NCBI RefSeq assembly: GCF_014191505.1
Contig: NZ_JACHWS010000006.1
Span: 34,285-98,284, forward strand
Source: Hoyosella altamirensis
GTDB taxonomy: Bacteria; Actinomycetota; Actinomycetes; Mycobacteriales; Mycobacteriaceae
Length of the DNA stretch: 64,000 bases
Direction of reading: 5' to 3'
In this document: positions 9,273-17,797 of the stretch, piece after piece
Numbering within the stretch: the first letter of the stretch is position 1
Layout of the letters: every line of letters starts with the position of its first letter
Made by a program: the position numbers and the translations under genes
The notes under the pieces: model-generated
Seen by the model: the letters and a program-made list of their open reading frames with translations, nothing else
Database searches by the model: none
Told to the model about the DNA's origin: nothing

Positions 9273-9631
9273 CATTTCTGGGGTGTGTGTCTGATCAGTG
9301 ACGAATGCAGTTGTCCGATCGATGTGCTGGGGTACCTCCTTCCCGCCGGAAGCTGGGTGCAGCTCTTACGGCCACACTCGGTTGGGGATCGATGCCGAGG
9401 GCCGCCAAGATTTAGGTGGATGCTCGTCGAATTCGGTTGAGTCAGTTGACGTACCGGCCTAACGCGACCAAACGGCTGAGCGATGCGACGCGGCAACTGG
9501 GAGGCTTGGTGAACGTGCAATGACCCACTAAGCGCCCCTGGGAGGGGCAACAAGACTCTGAACGGCGAGGTCATGCGACAAGTTTCCACGTGATGTTTAT
9601 GGAACTTTGTGCGTGTTTCGCTCGTGTTCAG
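9273..9631. other. Spacer between the two antisense-RNA modules
   Basis: No gene with a ribosome site is seen; a 140-codon minus-strand frame across it begins in a duplicated rep start (at copy B) but shows no family features further on. No iterons are recognised. It may hold the rep promoter (leftward) or part of the origin. Confidence 0.4.
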
Positions 9632-9660
9632 TTGAATGGTGTGAGGGTGCACGGTACCCT
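9632..9660 (+). promoter_or_regulatory. Promoter of antisense RNA B
   Basis: TTGAAT (9632-9637) and TACCCT (9655-9660), spacer 17 nt, the same design as the promoter of RNA A and again overlapping a GAGGGT...TACCCTC inverted repeat. Confidence 0.5.
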
Positions 9661-9666
9661 CAAAAC

Positions 9667-9775
9667 TGCCGACAAGCAGTTTTGCTCCTCTCAAAGGGGC
9701 AGCACAGGATCAGAGAAAGCCTGGCTCTCTGGTTGGCTCTTAGAAGACCCCGGTGGCCGCCGGGGTCTTCTTGTC
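9667..9775 (+). ncRNA. Candidate antisense RNA, copy B
   Basis: A second module with the same architecture as RNA A: promoter, perfect hairpin AAAACTGC/GCAGTTTT (9662-9683), the shared word TCCTCTCA, and a strong terminator. Opposite to it, the minus strand carries a second ribosome-site-like GAGAGGA and a peptide start (LLVGSFEGTVHPH) resembling the rep start (MLTGSSEGSAYPH), but no rep body follows. It therefore looks like the leader of a lost rep copy, or a trans-acting decoy/incompatibility RNA. Confidence 0.5.
9743..9773 (+). terminator. Intrinsic terminator of antisense RNA B
   Basis: GAAGACCCCGG (9743-9753) pairs perfectly with CCGGGGTCTTC (9760-9770) around a 6-nt loop and is followed by TTGTCT. 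The AT-rich stem base could also terminate leftward transcripts. Confidence 0.8.
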
Positions 9776-9818
9776 TCTGCAGATCCTGTACCGCCGGTAT
9801 GTACGAGTCCGCTCGTGT

Positions 9819-10034
9819 TTAGGCGGTCTTCTGCAGTGGCAGTACCTCCTGGTAGTCCACAAGATGCGTCCGGCCGGTGTGCTCAGCAATCAGCACAGCA
9901 ATCAGGTCGTTCGCGGTGATTCCTCGGTCCTGAGCCGCCTTTTGCAGGGCGGCTTTCAACTCGGGGTGCATGCGCGCGAGAAAGGCTTCTCTCGGCCCCT
10001 TGCTCGGGCGACCAGGTTTGCGTAATCCAGCCAT
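9819..10034 (-). CDS. Small basic plasmid protein (KPGRPSKGPR type), possible DNA-binding
   Basis: 71 residues from ATG 10034; a 15-residue extension to 10079 is possible. It begins MAGLRKPGRPSKGPR, an AT-hook-like basic stretch, followed by a helical RMHPELKAALQKAAQDRGITANDLIAVLIAEH segment like a ribbon-helix-helix or HicB/CopG-type fold. Small proteins of this form are common next to replication genes on actinobacterial plasmids. It is transcribed towards the rep module, with the antisense units between them. A role in partition or copy control is plausible but not shown. Confidence 0.55.
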   Translation of the reverse strand: MAGLRKPGRPSKGPREAFLARMHPELKAALQKAAQDRGITANDLIAVLIAEHTGRTHLVDYQEVLPLQKTA

Positions 10035-10253
10035 GGGCACAATCTTGCCGTTTTGGCTATCCGCTAACGGGGAGGACACGCCGGCGAGTTGCGGATAGCC
10101 AATTTCGAATGCAGGTGGCGCTTAATGACCATCAGCGCATCGGCTGCCCAATGTGGCGCTATTGAAGGGAAATGTGATGACACCCTTGGGTACACCAAGT
10201 TTCGGAGTGTCCCTGGTAGATGCGGCCAGCGTTCAACCGCTCGTCGCCTTTCC

Positions 10254-10428
10254 GCGCCCTGTTTGGAGGCACACGGGTACCTGCGCAGGCAGGAGGAAAC
10301 TCGGCTGGAGGTCGTGTACGAGTTCGCCTCCCCGGTAAAACGAGAATCGTGAACGCATCCGGCTCGATCACCCGGCTCGGTGATGTTTCTGCGCCCGCAC
10401 CGTTTTCTGGGCAGAGTTGGTGCGGGCC
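10254..10428 (+). repeat. Inverted repeat, left copy (partner at 21181-21362)
   Basis: About 74 bp (10254-10327) match the reverse complement of 21289-21362 with only about five differences. After a diverged spacer, both copies carry a hairpin with CCCGCAC/GTGCGGG arms (here 10391-10427). In one frame (HTGTCAGRRKLGWRSCTSS) most differences are synonymous, hinting at a decayed coding sequence. The two copies face each other around 11 kb. Confidence 0.7.
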
Positions 10429-10618
10429 CCCTCTCTGTAGAAGCTTGACGGCTGGCGTCGGGATGGAAGTATAGGTTCACGCTAGTCTCAGCGAACCTTC
10501 CCAAGGGTGCTGTGAGGGACGGGCGAAGAGGCAATCTCACGCTTCACCGCGGGATTTACAGTGATTCGTGAAGGCATCACTAGTTTCGCCGCGGCAAGGC
10601 GGTACGAATTGAAGGCGG

Positions 10619-11350
10619 GTGTGGGCAGTGCAGCGGTTTGAGGACCTGTTTGAGGTGTTCGGCGGTCTGACCCAGGCGCTGCTGAAGCAGTCCGACACGG
10701 CCGCTGATGTAGCTGAACACGTGACAGCGGCTGCGAACCTGCTGATCGACGGTGCGGATTTCGTCAGTATCACGCTGCGGGACAGCAAAGGCAATTATTT
10801 CACTCCTATCGCGACGAGCGAAGTGTGTACCGAGCTGGATCTGGCGCAATACAGCTATAGGGAGGGCCCCTGTGTGGAATGCGCCCGCAAGCCGGGGCCA
10901 GGTTACGCCTACAGTGCCCGTCTCAGCACCGATGAACGGTGGCCCCGGTTCGGTCCCGCCGCGGCCAGTCTCGGGGTGGAATCTGTGCTCGCGGTGACAC
11001 TGACACCGGATCGGCGCTGTGTGTACCCGCCGGGCGCGCTTAATGTGTACTCCACGCAAGCCCATGGCTTGTCCGAAGACGAAAAGCACAAGGTGCTGAT
11101 TCTCGCCGCGCATGCCTCGCTCGCGCTCGCGCACACCAGCGCCCTGACCTACCTCCAGCTGCGCGAACACCAGCTCCAGCAGGCACTCGCCAGCCGTGAC
11201 GTGATCGGGCAGGCGAAAGGCATTTTGATGGCCCGCCAGGGCATCAGCGCCAGCGACGCATTCGAACTGCTGAAACGCACCTCCCAGGACATGAACCTCA
11301 AACTCGCCGAGATCGCGAAAACCATCGCCAGCCGACATTCAGACACGTAA
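10619..11350 (+). CDS. GAF-ANTAR sensor/antiterminator
   Basis: 243 residues from GTG 10619. The first ~150 residues form a GAF domain (DGADFVSITLRD, REGPCVECARKPGPGYAYSA, GVESVLAVTLTP), usually a small-molecule or redox sensor. The last ~60 are an ANTAR RNA-binding domain (ALASRDVIGQAKGILMARQGISASDAFELLKRTS), which stabilises antiterminator hairpins in target mRNAs. Such proteins are abundant in mycobacteria and relatives. Its targets are not evident here; hairpins follow the gene at 11398-11462. The preceding stretch contains the inverted repeat. Confidence 0.88.
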   Translation: MWAVQRFEDLFEVFGGLTQALLKQSDTAADVAEHVTAAANLLIDGADFVSITLRDSKGNYFTPIATSEVCTELDLAQYSYREGPCVECARKPGPGYAYSARLSTDERWPRFGPAAASLGVESVLAVTLTPDRRCVYPPGALNVYSTQAHGLSEDEKHKVLILAAHASLALAHTSALTYLQLREHQLQQALASRDVIGQAKGILMARQGISASDAFELLKRTSQDMNLKLAEIAKTIASRHSDT

Positions 11351-11397
11351 ACAGCCGGGTGACACAGCACGGCAGCCGCGTCACCGCAATCCCGGGC

Positions 11398-11431
11398 GGC
11401 TTTGCTGGCTGACTGCTTAACCAGCAAAGCC
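11398..11431 (+). terminator. Perfect 11-bp hairpin after the GAF-ANTAR gene
   Basis: GGCTTTGCTGG pairs exactly with CCAGCAAAGCC around a 12-nt loop. No T-run follows directly; a second 14-bp palindrome AGCAGTGCACTGCT (11449-11462) with CTTTTCC after it lies just downstream and may be the actual end. Confidence 0.45.
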
Positions 11432-11660
11432 AGTAGTGCACAGCCTCTAGCAGTGCACTGCTCTTTTCCTACCCACAGCGCCCTCACGGGTAACCACCCC
11501 CATGCCCAAGACCCTCGATAGCGGCACATGCCGCTGCGCGCCCGGTCTGCCCATGCTTGCGAGCAGACTCAGCTGCAGGTTTCCGCAGCTGACGAGCCAC
11601 AGATAGATGCATTTTTCACACGGTCAGATTTTGGGCGGTGGTTTTGAGATACTGGAGTGC

Positions 11661-12257
11661 ATGGGACTGCCCGCGACGCGCGATAGGGTCCGCAAGTACC
11701 CGCGGCAGGGCCGCTCGAGGGACACGGTGAGCGTGCTGCTGGAAGCCGCGGCGCAAATGTTTAACCGGGAAGGACTGACAGCGACGACCAACCGGATCGC
11801 CGAGCGTGCCGGGGTGTCCATCGGCACGCTATACCAGTATTTCCCGAACAAGCACGGGATGCTTCGTGAGCTGGCCGTGCGGCACCTCATGGCGGGCGGC
11901 GAGCAGCTTGGCCAGGTGTTCGCGATGCTCCGGGAAACCAGGCCACCGTTCGAGGAAACGATGCGCGCGATCGTCGAGGTGATTGTCTCCCTGCACAGCG
12001 AGCGGCCCGCTTTGCACGCTCTCTTGCACCGGGTCGCCGCGCGACTGCCCCAGGACCTCGCCGTGATGTGCGCATTCGAGGACTATCTCGTTGACGAGAT
12101 CGGGTATCACCTCGAGCGCTGCGGCCGCGGCGGCGACGATGTGTCCCTGACCGCGCGGACACTGGTCCATGCCGTCGACGCGCAGGTGCACCGGGTCCCA
12201 GCGCGGCACCCGATCACAGCCGAGCAGGTAATGTCACTCATCCGGAAACTCACCTAG
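11661..12257 (+). CDS. TetR/AcrR-family transcriptional regulator
   Basis: 198 residues from ATG 11661; the frame extends to 11607 but MGLPATRD is the better start by family length. The N-terminal HTH is textbook (AAAQMFNREGLTATTNRIAERAGVSIGTLYQYFPNKHGML, about residues 30-70), followed by a helical ligand domain. It is convergent with the hydrolase gene, only 9 nt apart at the stops, so it does not overlap that gene's promoter. Target and ligand unknown. Confidence 0.88.
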   Translation: MGLPATRDRVRKYPRQGRSRDTVSVLLEAAAQMFNREGLTATTNRIAERAGVSIGTLYQYFPNKHGMLRELAVRHLMAGGEQLGQVFAMLRETRPPFEETMRAIVEVIVSLHSERPALHALLHRVAARLPQDLAVMCAFEDYLVDEIGYHLERCGRGGDDVSLTARTLVHAVDAQVHRVPARHPITAEQVMSLIRKLT

Positions 12258-12266
12258 GAATACTGC

Positions 12267-13229
12267 TCACTTCGCCGGGCCGGGCAGTGTCGCGAGCAGC
12301 GACCGCAAGGTAGCCGCGAGCTGGGACAAGCCCGGTTCCTCGATCGGGAAGTGACCGCAGTTGCCGAGGAGAACCAGTTGTGTGCGATCGGGTATCCGTT
12401 CAAGGAACCGGATGCTCAGTTCGGCCGGTGTCCAGCGATCCATCGCTGGATGTACCAGTGTGAGCGGTGCGGCACAGAATGTTTCCGGGGGCGTGTGCCG
12501 GAACCCGAGAAAACTGCTGAGGAAGGCGATTGGTACCGACACGCCCCCGCCCTTGGGGTCGGTGGCGCATGCGTGCGACAGAGCGGGGTTGAGGCTCATG
12601 TTGTTCATGTCCACCGCCCAGCGGATTGGTATCCGTACACGGCCAAGCAGTGGTTCGATCACACGTAGCGCACCCGGCGCGGCACGCCCCATAAACGCCC
12701 AGCGTGCGGCCGCGCTGCGGGCAGCGGGATCCTCGGGGTCGAGAAGACACGTCGCGACCACATGGGCAACGGCGCCGGTGCGGGCAGCAACCTCGTAGGC
12801 CAGCATCCCGCCCATACTGGCGCCGAACACAACCAGCGGCCGGTCATCGGATGCTGTTTCAGCGAGCACGAAGTCACACAGCAGATCGATCCAATCGGGG
12901 TATCTCACCGACCCCGGATCCGGATCGGCGGTGTCACCGTACAGCGGCAGATCCACGGCCATCACTTCTACGCCCTCCCGCGCGGCGAGCGCGGCGAATG
13001 GCCACAACAAACCTGAGTGGCCGCCCGCCCCGTGGATGGCCAGGACCCGCACGTCCGCGTCCGGGCTACCAGCGCGGGCGACGTGAACACGTTTGCCGCG
13101 CCACGACCACCACGTCGGCACCGGAGCGATCAGCGAATCCCGGCGGTATTCGCCGGGAAGGAACTCCGCATATCCGAGGTAATCCATATGTTGATCATCG
13201 ACGCCCCGATCACTCGGCACAACTCGCAT
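12267..13229 (-). CDS. Alpha/beta-hydrolase
   Basis: 320 residues; ATG 13187 (MDYLGYAEF) is an alternative start, 14 codons inside. Fold landmarks: oxyanion segment AIHGAGGHSGLLWPF near residue 65, nucleophile elbow GASMGG near 135, and catalytic His in NCGHFPIEEPGLSQ near the C-terminus with an Asp in HPAMDRWT before it. Substrate unknown; lipases, esterases and peptidases share the fold. It stands alone on the minus strand, convergent with the TetR gene. Confidence 0.8.
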   Translation of the reverse strand: MRVVPSDRGVDDQHMDYLGYAEFLPGEYRRDSLIAPVPTWWSWRGKRVHVARAGSPDADVRVLAIHGAGGHSGLLWPFAALAAREGVEVMAVDLPLYGDTADPDPGSVRYPDWIDLLCDFVLAETASDDRPLVVFGASMGGMLAYEVAARTGAVAHVVATCLLDPEDPAARSAAARWAFMGRAAPGALRVIEPLLGRVRIPIRWAVDMNNMSLNPALSHACATDPKGGGVSVPIAFLSSFLGFRHTPPETFCAAPLTLVHPAMDRWTPAELSIRFLERIPDRTQLVLLGNCGHFPIEEPGLSQLAATLRSLLATLPGPAK

Positions 13230-13983
13230 TCAGTACCCGCCGGAATCACGCGAAAACATCCTCTCAACTGCAAACACTCATCAGCTGACGCTGCCTGCTG
13301 CATTGCCTGCTCGCATTACGCGTGAACAACCCCTCAATCCACCGGATCCTGTGCATAAGCGTGGGCCTCGTAATGAACCATCATTGCCGGAGGCTTGAGT
13401 TGATTCGAGCGCCACCCGGGCCGGTGCCTAGGTGGCTGTGGGGTCGATGTCTTTGCAGAGGGCCTGGGCGGCGGCATCCAGAATGGCCGGATGGTCCAGG
13501 GCTAGCTCGAGCGTTCGGATGTAGTTGTTTCCGCGCGGCGGCTGTTGACTCGTCTCCGAGGTAACCCAAATGCCACGCGCAGCCTGACTTGAGGCTGGCG
13601 CTGAGCGCCGGTCTATGCGTTCAGAGTTGTTTGCCCGAGGCCGACGGCGTTGCGGCGTGCCGTCATCAACATTGGCCGTCTGTAATTCTCGTATCCGGAA
13701 GTATCCCGATACGGAAACCCGCTGAGGTCACCGAAACATGCACCGGGGTCACTTATTATCACCATCGCGATCCCTCCTGGGCACCGATGAGCACAGTAAT
13801 CGCGGCCGCCCGTTACATCTGGGACCCAGCCCGTGGGCATAATTCATCGGATGCCTCCGCCAGAGGCCGCTACCGAATTGCGGCGTAGCTGCGCCGCTGA
13901 GAGTGTTTGTGCTGTGTTGCTGCGGATGATGGCCTCAAGGCTGCACGGCCCAAGCGTGGCGGTGACATCCGCAGGGAGTGGTT
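13230..13983. other. Gene-poor stretch with a possible gene remnant
   Basis: No convincing complete gene. On the minus strand (about 13596 to 13434) a frame encodes YIRTLELALDHPAILDAAAQ and ends shortly after, which looks like the tail of a lost protein, but no family was recognised and there is no start. The rest shows no repeats or strong hairpins. Confidence 0.35.
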
Positions 13984-15021
13984 TTAGCTGACTTTGGTGG
14001 CGGTGTCGGCGATTTCTCCGACGAGTTTTTCGATGACGTCTTCGAGCATGGCTGCACCGATTGTGTCGGTGGAGTCGTTGCTGGTGACGAGTGCGACGTG
14101 GGTGCCGAGTGATTGCATGTCGCTGAGGACGTCATCGAGACTGGTGGTCGCGGTTACGCGGGTGATCTGCCGGATGTGCTCTGCGGGCAGGACGGTGTGG
14201 GTGTCAAGGTCGAGGATGTCTTTGATGTGGACGTAGCCGGTGATGGTTCCGGCGCTGTCGGTGGTGGGGATGCGGGAGTAGCCGGTCGTGATGCAGGTTT
14301 GCTGGAGCTCGCCGATGCGGGTATCGACGGGGGTGGTGACGAGGCTGTTGAGGGGAACCATGATTGAGGTGACGGTGTCCTCTGCGATCGCGACCGAGCC
14401 TGCTAGCAGAGTGTAGGTGCTTGGGTCGAGCAGTCCTTCGCGTTTTGCTTCGTCGATGATTCCGGCGACTTCGTCAGCGGTGAAGGCGGATGCGACTTCT
14501 TCGCGCGGTGTGACGCGGAGCAAGCGCAGGACGAGGTTCGCGATCGAGTTGATGACGATGAGCAGCGGTTTGAACAACAGTACGATCGCGTATAGCGGTG
14601 GGCCGAGCAGCAGTGCCGACCGTTCAGGACCGGCGATCGCGATGTTTTTAGGCACCATTTCTCCAATCGTCATATGCAGTGACAGCACGATGGTCAGCGC
14701 GATCACGAGCGCGATGGGGTGCAGCAGCGCGGAGGGTACACCGAGCGCTTCGAGGGGGACTTCGAGGGCGTAGGCGATCGCGGGTTCGGCGACGGCACCG
14801 AGACCGAGTGAGCACATGGTGATGCCGAGTTGCGCACCGGCCATCATGAGTGACACGCGTTCGAGGGCGCGCAGGGTGATCCGTGCGCTGCGGCTGCCCG
14901 CGGCGGCGCGGGGCTCGATCTGGGTGCGCCGCGCGGCGATGAGCGCGAACTCGGCTCCGACGAAAAAGGCGTTCCCCAGCAGCAGCGCGATACCGATGAC
15001 CATTCCGGTGATATCAACCAT
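13984..15021 (-). CDS. CNNM/CorC-type transporter, short form (second pair)
   Basis: 345 residues from ATG 15021, overlapping the upstream long partner by 8 nt. DUF21 occupies about residues 1-190 (GAEFALIAARRTQIE, GAQLGITMCSLGLG, GEMVPKNIAIAGPE), then a CBS pair (about 205-330) ending EDVIEKLVGEIAD. It parallels the short gene at 6605-7633 in order, overlap and domain content. A broken copy of its 3' end occurs at 3013-3183. Probably partners the adjacent long form in ion homeostasis. Confidence 0.87.
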   Translation of the reverse strand: MVDITGMVIGIALLLGNAFFVGAEFALIAARRTQIEPRAAAGSRSARITLRALERVSLMMAGAQLGITMCSLGLGAVAEPAIAYALEVPLEALGVPSALLHPIALVIALTIVLSLHMTIGEMVPKNIAIAGPERSALLLGPPLYAIVLLFKPLLIVINSIANLVLRLLRVTPREEVASAFTADEVAGIIDEAKREGLLDPSTYTLLAGSVAIAEDTVTSIMVPLNSLVTTPVDTRIGELQQTCITTGYSRIPTTDSAGTITGYVHIKDILDLDTHTVLPAEHIRQITRVTATTSLDDVLSDMQSLGTHVALVTSNDSTDTIGAAMLEDVIEKLVGEIADTATKVS

Positions 15022-16411
15022 GCTGGTTCTCCGTCCGCGGGCTGTGTGTTGTGGGGTGCGTAGCAGCGGTGTGTATCCGGCTGAGCCGGACGCGGGCGAT
15101 CCGCCGCCCGTCTGTCTGCGTTACGCGCAGCCGCGCTGTGATGGGGGTGGGCATGCCGTCGCTGTCGCGCTCGGTGAGATCGGCCGCGCTGAGATCGACG
15201 GTGTCACCGGGTTGGGCGAACCGGGCGATTTGTTCGGTGATCAGACCGCCGAGGGTGTCACTGTGTTCGGCTTCGGGAAGCTCTATGCCGGTGATGTCGG
15301 CGGCCTCGTCGGGGCGGATCAGGCCGGGAAGCGACCATGAACCGTCCGTGAGACGCCGGGGCCGCCCGCTGGGGCGGTCTTGTTCGTCGTCGATTTCCCC
15401 AAGGACTTCTTCAACGAGGTCCTCGAGGGTGACAATGCCTGCGGTTCCGCCGTATTCGTCGATGACCACAGCGAGTTGCAGTCCGCTGCGCAATTCCTCG
15501 AGCACACCGCCGAGCCCCATCGAGGCGGGGACCGCGCGGACACCCGTCATGATGTCGGCGGCAGTGACGCGCGACCGCTGCTGCGGGGGCACGGCGAGCG
15601 CGGACTTAAAATGCACGACACCGGCGATGTCGTCAACCGAGCGGCGCTGGACGGGGAACCGCGCGTGACCGGACGCCGTCACCAGTGCCAGGATGTCGCG
15701 CACCGGCGTGGTGGTATCGATGAAACTGACCCGCGGGCGCGGGGTCATCACATCGGCGGCCGTGCGCCGCGCGAAAGCCGAGGCCTCTTCCACACGCCGG
15801 GCGATCGCCTGGTCGAGCAACCCCTGCTGCGCTGACCGCACAGCAAGGGCGCCAAGCTCCTGAGCGGAGCGGGCTGAGGCGAGTTCCTCACGTGGCTCGA
15901 TGCCCAGCGCGCGCACGATCCGGTTCGAGATGCCGTTAAGAACCATGATCAACGGTTTCGCGGCGGCGGTGAAACCGCGCTGCGCCCCGGCCACGGCCCG
16001 GGAGACCCGCCACGGCTCCGAGATCGCCCAGTTCTTCGGAACCAGTTCACCGAACACCATCTGGGTCACTGTGGCAATTATGAAGGCCGCACCCAGGGCT
16101 ACCCCGAGACTGGCCTGCTCGGGCACCCCCGACCACGCGATCGGACCGCGCAGCAGCGCGGCGATCGAGGGTTCGGCGACAAAACCGACCAGCAGACTGG
16201 TCGCGGTGATACCGAGCTGCGCGCCCGAAAGCTGAGTCGATAATGTTTGCAGCGCCTTCTGTACCGAGCGCGCGCGTTTGTCCCCGCCCGCCGCGGCGTC
16301 TCGCACAGTGGGCCGGTCGACCGTGACCAGGGCGAACTCAGCCGCGACGAACAAGGCATTCGCAGAAATCAGAACGATAACAAGTAAAACCAGAAGCCAC
16401 TCCGTTACCAC
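15014..16411 (-). CDS. CNNM/CorC-type transporter, long form (second pair)
   Basis: 465 residues from GTG 16411. DUF21 (about 1-190; AAEFALVTVDRPTV, GAQLGITATSLLVG, GELVPKNWAISEP), CBS pair (about 215-330; LQLAVVIDEYGGTAGIVTLEDLVEEVLGEIDDE) and a CorC_HlyC domain (about 345-430). It is the first gene of a two-gene operon and resembles the gene at 5218-6612 in layout. The presence of two long/short pairs about 8 kb apart in opposite orientation is notable. Confidence 0.87.
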   Translation of the reverse strand: MVTEWLLVLLVIVLISANALFVAAEFALVTVDRPTVRDAAAGGDKRARSVQKALQTLSTQLSGAQLGITATSLLVGFVAEPSIAALLRGPIAWSGVPEQASLGVALGAAFIIATVTQMVFGELVPKNWAISEPWRVSRAVAGAQRGFTAAAKPLIMVLNGISNRIVRALGIEPREELASARSAQELGALAVRSAQQGLLDQAIARRVEEASAFARRTAADVMTPRPRVSFIDTTTPVRDILALVTASGHARFPVQRRSVDDIAGVVHFKSALAVPPQQRSRVTAADIMTGVRAVPASMGLGGVLEELRSGLQLAVVIDEYGGTAGIVTLEDLVEEVLGEIDDEQDRPSGRPRRLTDGSWSLPGLIRPDEAADITGIELPEAEHSDTLGGLITEQIARFAQPGDTVDLSAADLTERDSDGMPTPITARLRVTQTDGRRIARVRLSRIHTAATHPTTHSPRTENQHG

Positions 16412-16829
16412 CGCGGCGCCTCCACGCGCATCAGCAGCAACGGGCAGGGTCTGTCACCAGGATCATCCACATCCCGACTATAAACGACCACAGTAGGCCC
16501 GTGGTCTAGCACCAGTTTGTCTCCGTGGATCCGTGACGCTGCCCGCATCTCTCCAGGAGCAGCATTGGGACCTTCGGGCCGGAACAGGGCTACATCGCTG
16601 TGGGAGCCGGGCGTCTTATACCGGGCTAACCCGGCGGCGGGCCGATGCTGCGGGCGCTGAGTTTTATGTGTGCGCTGTGGCCTATCGCGCGCGCCTGGCT
16701 GCGTACAGGGTTGGCCGCTGCAGGGTGTGCCAAGGATGAGAAGGCTCTAATGCTGGGTTAATCGGGGTCCCATTGCTGGGGGTGAGAGTGGAAGGAGGGC
16801 ACATCACGTGATGGGAAGGAAACATAGCG
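16412..16829. other. Divergent intergenic region
   Basis: It separates the leftward CNNM/CorC operon from the rightward lipoprotein/two-component operon. A 68-codon plus-strand frame (16533-16739) has no family features and is not called. GC-rich inverted words (CCGGGC...CCCGG around 16598-16630) may be part of a terminator or operator. Promoters for both operons should lie here. Confidence 0.4.
16802..16813. promoter_or_regulatory. Palindrome before the lipoprotein gene
   Basis: CATCACGTGATG is a perfect 12-bp palindrome 17 nt upstream of ATG 16830 and next to its GGAAGGAAA ribosome site. Its position suits an operator or mRNA structure; no binding protein is known. Confidence 0.35.
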
Positions 16830-17576
16830 ATGACGCTTGCAGGGATGAAAACACAAGGTGGGGCGGTAAAATCAGTGAATAAGACACGGCTCACCGGTAG
16901 CGTCCGCACGGCCGGTTCCGGTGCTGCGGCGCTCATGGCGACTGTGGTGCTGGCGGGGTGCGGGACGCAGGCGCCGCCGGTGGAGGGGGCGCATCTGGAG
17001 AATTCCCCGGCGGCGACGGGGCTGATGCAGTCCGAACCGGCGGGTGAGGGGCGTGAGGGCGGTGCTGAGACACCTGATCCGGGTGCCGACGGTGATGTGG
17101 TGGTCTCCGCGGGTGATGCGGGTGCGGTTCTTGTACGTCTTGATGGGGGCGTGCTCACGCTGATCGACGTGGTGCCGGAACCGAGCTGGGAGCAAGTCAA
17201 GCTGGAGCAGGAGCCCGGGGAGATCGAGGTGGATTTCGTGCGCGGCGCGGACACGGTGGAGGTGGAAATCGAGATTGATGACGGCCGTCTTGACATCGAG
17301 ATCGACACGAAAACCCCGGCCACCGACGGGGAACGCATTTATTCGCTCGAAGGGGCCGGTAGCGTCACTATCGACGTGCGTGCAGGATTTGTGTCACTGA
17401 TCAGCGTCGATGTCACGGACGGGTGGGTTGCCAGCGTGGATGAGGACGAACTGCGCGAGGGTGAGGTTGAAATTGATCTGCGTAACAGCGCAACAGGACA
17501 GACCGTGGAGTTCGACGTGGAAGTTGATGATGGGCGCCTTGAGGTTGATCGCACCTACACAAGCCCCCTGCGCTGA
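16830..17576 (+). CDS. Acidic secreted lipoprotein in a two-component operon
   Basis: 248 residues from ATG 16830 with GGAAGGAAA upstream. An n-region and hydrophobic stretch end in the lipobox LAGC (Cys about residue 50), followed by a Gly/Glu/Pro-rich linker. The mature part consists of very acidic beta-like repeats (VEVEIEIDDGRLDIEI and VEFDVEVDDGRLEVDR), suggesting a cation-binding or PepSY-like envelope protein. It is followed 9 nt later by the response regulator, so it may be the sensor's partner or target. No family assigned. Confidence 0.65.
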   Translation: MTLAGMKTQGGAVKSVNKTRLTGSVRTAGSGAAALMATVVLAGCGTQAPPVEGAHLENSPAATGLMQSEPAGEGREGGAETPDPGADGDVVVSAGDAGAVLVRLDGGVLTLIDVVPEPSWEQVKLEQEPGEIEVDFVRGADTVEVEIEIDDGRLDIEIDTKTPATDGERIYSLEGAGSVTIDVRAGFVSLISVDVTDGWVASVDEDELREGEVEIDLRNSATGQTVEFDVEVDDGRLEVDRTYTSPLR

Positions 17577-17797
17577 GACGAGCCCGTGATGCGGGTACTG
17601 GTGATCGAGGACGAACCGCGCATTGCGTCGTTCATTGAGTTCGGTTTAACCGCGGAAGGCTTCACCGTGGAGGTCGCCGATAACGGCGCCGATGGGCTGG
17701 GCCTGGCCGAATCGGCCGGTTTCGATGTGATCGTGCTGGACCTGATGCTGCCGCGCATGATTGGTGAGGAAGTTCTGCGCCGGCTGCGCGCGGGGGG

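Noticed and set aside
10254..10428. A known riboswitch or RNase P-like RNA in the inverted repeat
   Set aside because: The GGAGGAAACT words recall RNase P, but no conserved core could be traced, and changes follow codon positions.
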